From NCBI GenBank assembly GCA_026394765.1, contig JAPKXQ010000080.1, positions 1 through 32,083 on the forward strand: a stretch of 32,083 nucleotides of DNA, read 5' to 3'. This document shows positions 26,760 to 32,083 of this stretch, piece after piece. The notes below the pieces were generated by a model. It was given only the letters and a program-made list of their open reading frames with translations, made no database searches and had not been told where the DNA came from. A program made the translations under genes and the position numbers. Position 1 is the first letter of the stretch; every line of letters starts with the position of its first letter. Origin of the DNA: Methanomicrobiales archaeon (GTDB lineage Archaea; Halobacteriota; Methanomicrobia; Methanomicrobiales; Methanospirillaceae).

Positions 26760-27952
26760 CCTCCCTGGCCACCCTGGACAAGTTCGCTTCGGGCGGCCTG
26801 CTCTATCCTCGTCGCCACCTCGCGGACCGGCATGTTAAGGGACGCTGCCCATGCCTTTGCGTCCTCAAACTCAGCCTTGAGTGAGTAGGTGAGGCCCCCA
26901 AGGACCCCGCACTTCACTCGGACACGCCGCTTCTCCCCCCCTATCTCCACAGTCACCTCTCTTACCTGCCTTTCAGCCACAAGGCGGTGGACAGAGGGTA
27001 TCGCCCTCACCCCGAGGGTCCCGAGTTCCATGGCAAGGAGGGCAGAGAGCGCCCTGCTCATGTCGGGTGTCGTGATCACCCTGACGAGGTATCCCCCCCG
27101 CCCCTTCTTCATGATGCAGGGGATCGCACTCGCGTCCCGTGCGCCCTCTTCCATGCACCTTGCAAGGGTATGTCCCAGGACCTCCCCTGAGATATCGTCC
27201 ACATTGGTCTCGAGGATGTCCACGGTGTCGGTTTGTGCATCTGGAGTCCCTTCGAGGAGCACAGCCCGGAAGACATTTGGTACCCCTGCAACCTCACGGG
27301 AACCGGCACCGTACCCTGTTGCAAGGATCTGCCCCGAAACTTCTCCTCCTCCACCAAATGCTGCAAACTCGGCCAGGATCGCCGCACCAGTTGGAGTACA
27401 GATCTCACCATCGGTCCATGACCCAAACCTGACCTGGACTTTTGCCTCAAGAAAGATCGCGAGCGTGGCCGGGCCTGGTGCCGGGATGGTCCCATGAGAG
27501 CCGGTGATCTCCCCACCCCCCACAGGGACTGGGAGGAGGTGAACGCGGTCGGGGTGGAGGGAGAGAAAAGCAGTCGCGGCACCGACCACGTCGGCAATCG
27601 CGTCGTCTGCTCCCACCTCGTGGAAGTGGGAGCACCTCCCATGGACGTGTTCTTCCCCCCGATGAATCCTCTGGAAGATCCGCGTGGCCATCTCCTGCGC
27701 TTCGTTAGGGGCGTCAGCACTCCTGACGCGTGCAAGGACCCCATCAAGGCTCCGTTTGGTGGGGTGTGCATGGGTCCGGACCATGAGTGCCCTGATTCCA
27801 GCCCGCTCTACTGGAGTGACCTCGATACCGGGCACCACCGATCGCATGGCCTGGAGGACCAGTTCACTGTCAGCACCAGCGTCAATTAGGGCCGCGGTGA
27901 TCATATCCCCAGCTGCACCACGGAATGGGTCGAGGAGGAGGATCCGCACCAT
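26756..27952 (-). CDS. larC: LarC-like nickel insertion protein (DUF111)
   Basis: MVRILLLDPFRGAAGDMITAALIDAGAD, HFHEVGADDAIADVVG, LETNVDDISGEVLGHTL; overlaps radB start by 4 bp. Confidence 0.9.
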   Translation of the reverse strand: MVRILLLDPFRGAAGDMITAALIDAGADSELVLQAMRSVVPGIEVTPVERAGIRALMVRTHAHPTKRSLDGVLARVRSADAPNEAQEMATRIFQRIHRGEEHVHGRCSHFHEVGADDAIADVVGAATAFLSLHPDRVHLLPVPVGGGEITGSHGTIPAPGPATLAIFLEAKVQVRFGSWTDGEICTPTGAAILAEFAAFGGGGEVSGQILATGYGAGSREVAGVPNVFRAVLLEGTPDAQTDTVDILETNVDDISGEVLGHTLARCMEEGARDASAIPCIMKKGRGGYLVRVITTPDMSRALSALLAMELGTLGVRAIPSVHRLVAERQVREVTVEIGGEKRRVRVKCGVLGGLTYSLKAEFEDAKAWAASLNMPVREVATRIEQAARSELVQGGQGG

Positions 27953-27996
27953 AGAATCAGTACGTATAAGTCCCCCGCTCAATGACCATTAAGGTG

Positions 27997-30417
27997 ATGT
28001 CCGAGATCCACCTCAAAGTCGATTCGGCCTACCCAGGGGATCAGGGGGGCGGAAAGGCCCGGCTTGACCCTGAGACGATGCTCCACCTCAAGATCTCCCC
28101 AGGCGACATCGTCGTCCTCGAGGGGAGACGGAAGACTGTTGCAAAGGTCTGGCGGTCCCTGGTCGAAGACTGGAACCAGCACAAGGTCAGGATTGACAAC
28201 TTCACGCGGACAAACGCGGGGGTGAGTATCGGAGACACGATACGTGTCTCTGCACTCAAGGACGAGATAGAGGCAAAGAGGGTTCTCCTTGCGCCGCCTG
28301 CCGACCTACCCAAGAATATCCCCCCGCCCAACCCGCCCCTTGTCACCACCACCCTCCTCGACTTCCCGGTCATGAAGAATGATATCGTTCCAATTGTGGT
28401 CGGTCACCCCTTCATTCAGCCACAGATCGTGGCTTACAAGGTCATTGAGATCGAGCCCGAACAGGCAGTCATCATCACCAAAAGTACCAGGATCGAGTTT
28501 TCAGAGAAGCCTGCAGCCGATGTTGAGGGGATGAAGAAGGTCTCGTATGAGGATATCGGTGGGCTGAGGGATGAGCTCCAGCGCCTGCGCGAGACAATTG
28601 AACTCCCGCTGCGCCACCCTGAGCTCTTCCGGACACTTGGGATCGAGCCACCCAAAGGAGTTCTCCTATTTGGTCCCCCGGGGACTGGAAAGACCCTGAT
28701 AGCCAAAGCTGTCGCGAACGAGAGCGGGGCCCACTTTATCTCGATCGCCGGTCCTGAGGTCATCTCGAAGTACTACGGGGAGAGTGAACAGCGGCTGAGA
28801 GAGGTCTTTGAGGAGGCCAGGGGCAACTCCCCCTCGATCATCTTCATCGACGAGCTCGATTCCATCACCCCGCGGCGGGAGGAGGTGACAGGTGAGGTGG
28901 AGCGGCGTGTCGTTGCCCAGCTCCTCACGATGATGGACGGCCTTGAGGAGCGGGGACAGGTCGTGGTTATTGGTGCGACGAACCGGCTCGATGCGATAGA
29001 CCCTGCACTCAGGCGGCCCGGCCGATTTGACCGCGAGATCGAGATCGGGGTGCCTTCCAAGCCTGACCGCGTGGATATCATGAAGATCCACACCCGGGGA
29101 ATGCCACTTGTCGAAGAGGTCTCCCTCCCTCATATCGCTCAGCAGACGCATGGGTTTGTGGGGGCCGACCTCGCAGCCCTCTGCCGTGAAGCAGCGATCC
29201 GTGCACTTCGCCGTTACCTCCCCTCTATCGACCTTGATGCAGGCGAGATCCCTGAAGAGATCCTCTTGAGCATGGTTGTGACCGGTGCCGACTTCAAAAG
29301 TGCGCTCAGGGACGTTAGCCCGAGTGCGATGCGGGAGGTGATGCTGGAGGTCTCGCTCGCTCGCTGGGAAGATATCGGCGGTCTGGAGGAAGCTAAGCAG
29401 GAGGTGAGGGAGGCGGTGGAGTACCCCCTTACCAACCGGGACCGATTCGAGGACCTTGGTATCACGCCTCCCCGTGGCGTCCTCCTCTATGGGCCACCGG
29501 GTACAGGAAAGACCCTGATAGCCAAAGCGGTCGCGAACGAGAGTGGAGCAAACTTTATAGCCGTCCGCGGTCCCCAGCTCCTCTCGAAGTGGGTAGGCGA
29601 GAGCGAGCGGGCGGTCCGCGAGGTCTTTAAGAAAGCCCGCCAGGTCGCCCCCACAATCCTCTTTTTTGATGAGCTTGATGCAATCGCACCTGCCAGAGGC
29701 TCTGTCGGGGACACCCATGTCATCGAGAGTGTCCTCAACCAGTTCCTCACAGAGTTCGATGGCCTGGAGGAACTAAAAGATGTGGTTGTGATGGGCGCGA
29801 CGAACCGCCCTGATATCGTTGACCCTGCGCTCCTGCGACCCGGCCGTTTCGATCGTCTCGTGTACATTGGAGAGCCTGGTCAGGATGACCGGAGAAAGAT
29901 CCTAGAGATCCACAGCAGGGGGATGCCGATTGTTGGATCAGAGATCGAAGCACTGGTGAGCAGAACCGGGCCCCTAGACGAGGAGGGGATCGCACAAATG
30001 ATTGCTGCGGTGGGAGAAGACCAGGAGATCACGTACGAGGACCTGATCAGGCAGCTGCCTGCCTCCCTCTCTGGTGAGGAAGGAGGCCTCACGCCTTCAG
30101 CACGGCGGCGCTATATCGGAGAGCTACTTGCTAAGCGGCGCATCAGGGTCAAAGACGATGTACGGGACACTCTACTCAGGGACGTGGCGGTTGCAACTGA
30201 AGGCTTTGTGGGATCTGATCTCGAGGCCCTCTGCCGCGAAGCAGGGATGTTTGCGATGCGGGAGGGCTCAAACATGGTTACGCCCAAACACTTCGATGCC
30301 GCAAAGGAGAAGGTCCATCCCACAATGAATGAGCGGCTGAGAGATGCATATCGCAGGATCGTTCAGCATTTCAAAGGTGGTCTTCCAAGAGAGGTCCAGC
30401 CCCCCGAGTACCAGTGA
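27997..30417 (+). CDS. cdc48: Cdc48/VCP-type AAA ATPase
   Basis: CDC48 N-domain, two AAA modules ([45 protein letters not shown]). ORF may start at 27982 or 27997. Confidence 0.95.
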   Translation: MSEIHLKVDSAYPGDQGGGKARLDPETMLHLKISPGDIVVLEGRRKTVAKVWRSLVEDWNQHKVRIDNFTRTNAGVSIGDTIRVSALKDEIEAKRVLLAPPADLPKNIPPPNPPLVTTTLLDFPVMKNDIVPIVVGHPFIQPQIVAYKVIEIEPEQAVIITKSTRIEFSEKPAADVEGMKKVSYEDIGGLRDELQRLRETIELPLRHPELFRTLGIEPPKGVLLFGPPGTGKTLIAKAVANESGAHFISIAGPEVISKYYGESEQRLREVFEEARGNSPSIIFIDELDSITPRREEVTGEVERRVVAQLLTMMDGLEERGQVVVIGATNRLDAIDPALRRPGRFDREIEIGVPSKPDRVDIMKIHTRGMPLVEEVSLPHIAQQTHGFVGADLAALCREAAIRALRRYLPSIDLDAGEIPEEILLSMVVTGADFKSALRDVSPSAMREVMLEVSLARWEDIGGLEEAKQEVREAVEYPLTNRDRFEDLGITPPRGVLLYGPPGTGKTLIAKAVANESGANFIAVRGPQLLSKWVGESERAVREVFKKARQVAPTILFFDELDAIAPARGSVGDTHVIESVLNQFLTEFDGLEELKDVVVMGATNRPDIVDPALLRPGRFDRLVYIGEPGQDDRRKILEIHSRGMPIVGSEIEALVSRTGPLDEEGIAQMIAAVGEDQEITYEDLIRQLPASLSGEEGGLTPSARRRYIGELLAKRRIRVKDDVRDTLLRDVAVATEGFVGSDLEALCREAGMFAMREGSNMVTPKHFDAAKEKVHPTMNERLRDAYRRIVQHFKGGLPREVQPPEYQ

Positions 30418-30484
30418 ACATTACTTTGTTGGCATACACGGTCAGCCCCAACAACCACCTCTCTTCTTGCCAAATGATCAGGTA

Positions 30485-30519
30485 GAAGAGCGTCTCTTCC
30501 ACCCCCATCTGGGGGCGTT
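30485..30519 (+). terminator. Tandem hairpins downstream of cdc48
   Basis: GAAGAG-CGT-CTCTTC then CCCCC-ATCT-GGGGG followed by CGTTTT. Confidence 0.35.
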
Positions 30520-30774
30520 TTCACGTTCTCTGTTCTGCTTGGTCTGGGGGAACGCATTGCCGTGGGCATCCTCTATCCCTTCGAGGGACACCACCCCCGG
30601 GCTTGGGGGAATGGAGTCCTGGACCTTTAGGACCACCTTTACGTACCTGGGCCGGCAGAGTGTGGATGATGCGATATACGGGGGAGAAAAGAACGAGTCT
30701 GGGACGAAGCGTGAGGGAATCCTCCCATATCTGTACCCTGTATAAAAATAAGAGAAATAGAATAAGATGGTTCT

Positions 30775-31827
30775 TTATCTGACAATGATCATCTTTCCGA
30801 CTTTCTTTGTATACGACCGAGTGCCATTGGTTACCTTGAGAGCTACTGAATATTCACCGGGTGTGGTGTAGATATGGAAGGGGCTTTTTTCATAGGACGT
30901 CCCCCTGTCCCCGAATGTCCAGAAAAACTTCGTGGGGTTCCCTGATGACACATCGGTGAACTGGACGGTGAGGGGAGGTGAGCCAGTGAGAGGGGCAGCA
31001 GTGAACTCAGCCTTAAGTGTGGACGCGTCGGTGGTAATGATATACTTGTTCTTCGTGAGTGATGAGGTCTTCCGAGCAGCATCAGTCACTGTGAGGGTTA
31101 CCGAGTAGGTACCGAGCCGCGTATAGTTATGGACTGGGTTCTTTTCAGTAGTCATTTGACTTCCATCACCAAAGTTCCATTGATAGGTTAAGGGAGGGAG
31201 ACCTGATGAGGAATCAGTAAACTGAACTGATAATGGGATCTGGCCGGTCAGGGGGCTTGCGTTAAAGAGCGCTGCAAGGGTGACAGGCTCGAGTGTCGCA
31301 TGCACCGCCGTGGTCTGTCCGGCAGTCACCGTAACCGGCATGAGATTGTCTTTATACCCGTTCAGTTTCAGCACTACCTCATGGTATCCGGTAGAGACTC
31401 CAGTCAGAGTAAAGGGTGTCGTCTGACCCGTGTCACCCCCGTCGAGGTAGATCTCTGCCCCAGTGGGGGTCGAATTTACTGCGATACTCCCCGTGGTGGG
31501 AGCAACAATTGGTTCAAGCCCTATAATGAGGTTAAAGGCTGGCAGCGGGGCATTGACCATCGTGCTCGCTGCGGGTTTATACCCTTCAGCTTCAACGTAC
31601 ACGCGGTATGACCCTTCAGAGAGATCCCATTGAAATTGCCCTGCTCCATTGGTTATCAGTGGGTTTCGGTCGGGTTGCATTGGCGGCGGGGTGAGTCCTT
31701 CGGGGATGTTCTCCCAGGTACCATTCTGATCGGGCCGCTGTAACCAGATTTCTGCCCCCTGGAGCCTCGTACCGGATTTATTGTCATAGATGTACCCCGC
31801 CGGTTCGATGTAGATTGGGAATTCCAT
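30775..31827 (-). CDS. PEGA and PKD repeat protein
   Basis: GSIAVNSTPTGAEIYLDGGDTGQTTPFTLTGVSTGYHEVVLKLNGY (PEGA); two PKD domains (PLTVQFTDSSSGLPPLTYQWNFGDGSQ; SPPLTVQFTDVSSGNPTKFFWTFGDRG). Confidence 0.85.
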   Translation of the reverse strand: MEFPIYIEPAGYIYDNKSGTRLQGAEIWLQRPDQNGTWENIPEGLTPPPMQPDRNPLITNGAGQFQWDLSEGSYRVYVEAEGYKPAASTMVNAPLPAFNLIIGLEPIVAPTTGSIAVNSTPTGAEIYLDGGDTGQTTPFTLTGVSTGYHEVVLKLNGYKDNLMPVTVTAGQTTAVHATLEPVTLAALFNASPLTGQIPLSVQFTDSSSGLPPLTYQWNFGDGSQMTTEKNPVHNYTRLGTYSVTLTVTDAARKTSSLTKNKYIITTDASTLKAEFTAAPLTGSPPLTVQFTDVSSGNPTKFFWTFGDRGTSYEKSPFHIYTTPGEYSVALKVTNGTRSYTKKVGKMIIVR

Positions 31828-31962
31828 ACCGGCAAAGCTACAATCTAAAGCTTTGCAGACCCAAAGCGGGGATAGAATGTTGCCGAAAAATTCCAGATAC
31901 GTGGCCCCCCGGTCATAGGCGCGTTGATCTCAGGCCCCCCGTCATCAATACTTATCTGGAAA

Positions 31963-32061
31963 GGTTCAAGACATAGGTTACCCATTCATTTGGAGGAATC
32001 CGGCTCAGCACATAGGTTACCCCAAATGGTCATTTATGGTTCAGCACATAGGTTACTCATC
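31963..32061. repeat. Three spaced repeats GGYTCARSACATAGGTTAC at the window edge
   Basis: ggttcaagacataggttac (31963), ggctcagcacataggttac (32002), ggttcagcacataggttac (32039); spacing 39 and 37 bp. Confidence 0.85.
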
Positions 32062-32083
32062 TGGTTTATCGGGACATAAATAA

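Noticed and set aside
27109-27771. 220-aa minus-strand ORF in alternative frame
   Set aside because: Overlaps larC on the same strand in another frame; larC has clear family motifs.
28666-29718. 350-aa minus-strand ORF
   Set aside because: Fully antisense to the cdc48 AAA domains; low-quality sequence composition, typical shadow ORF in GC-biased coding DNA.
31963-32061. CRISPR array at window edge
   Set aside because: Only three diverged ~19-bp repeats with ~19-bp spacers; too short and too few, and no cas gene is visible.

Overview
The window looks like an archaeal chromosome segment, probably from a methanogen of the Methanomicrobiales type; this is inferred from the gene families only. 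Supported genes: a secreted helical protein; an HTH+FHA protein coupled to a membrane Ser/Thr kinase; a solitary Dam-type N6-adenine methylase; a decayed gene with a 12-bp tandem repeat; a ZnuABC-type metal ABC transporter; a DUF362/ferredoxin protein; a zinc-ribbon micro-membrane protein; a DUF308/HdeD-like protein; a 1687-aa secreted multicopper oxidase fused to IPT/TIG repeats; a DUF4418-FtsX-ATPase-FtsX ABC cluster; a Bcp peroxiredoxin; DapF, RadB and LarC; a Cdc48-type AAA ATPase; and a PEGA/PKD protein. Non-coding structure includes a repeat family with two direct copies at the left edge and one inverted copy 12.6 kb away, a long bipartite hairpin, a tRNA-like structured spacer between dapF and radB, and three spaced ACATAGGTTAC repeats at the right edge. 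No rRNA, canonical tRNA or CRISPR array was recognised. The strongest lead is the giant multicopper oxidase with complete copper motifs in an apparently anaerobic archaeon. The best sequence-level oddities are the 12-bp repeat inside a decayed membrane-protein gene, the znuC-TAG-znuB junction without a canonical start, and the edge repeats.
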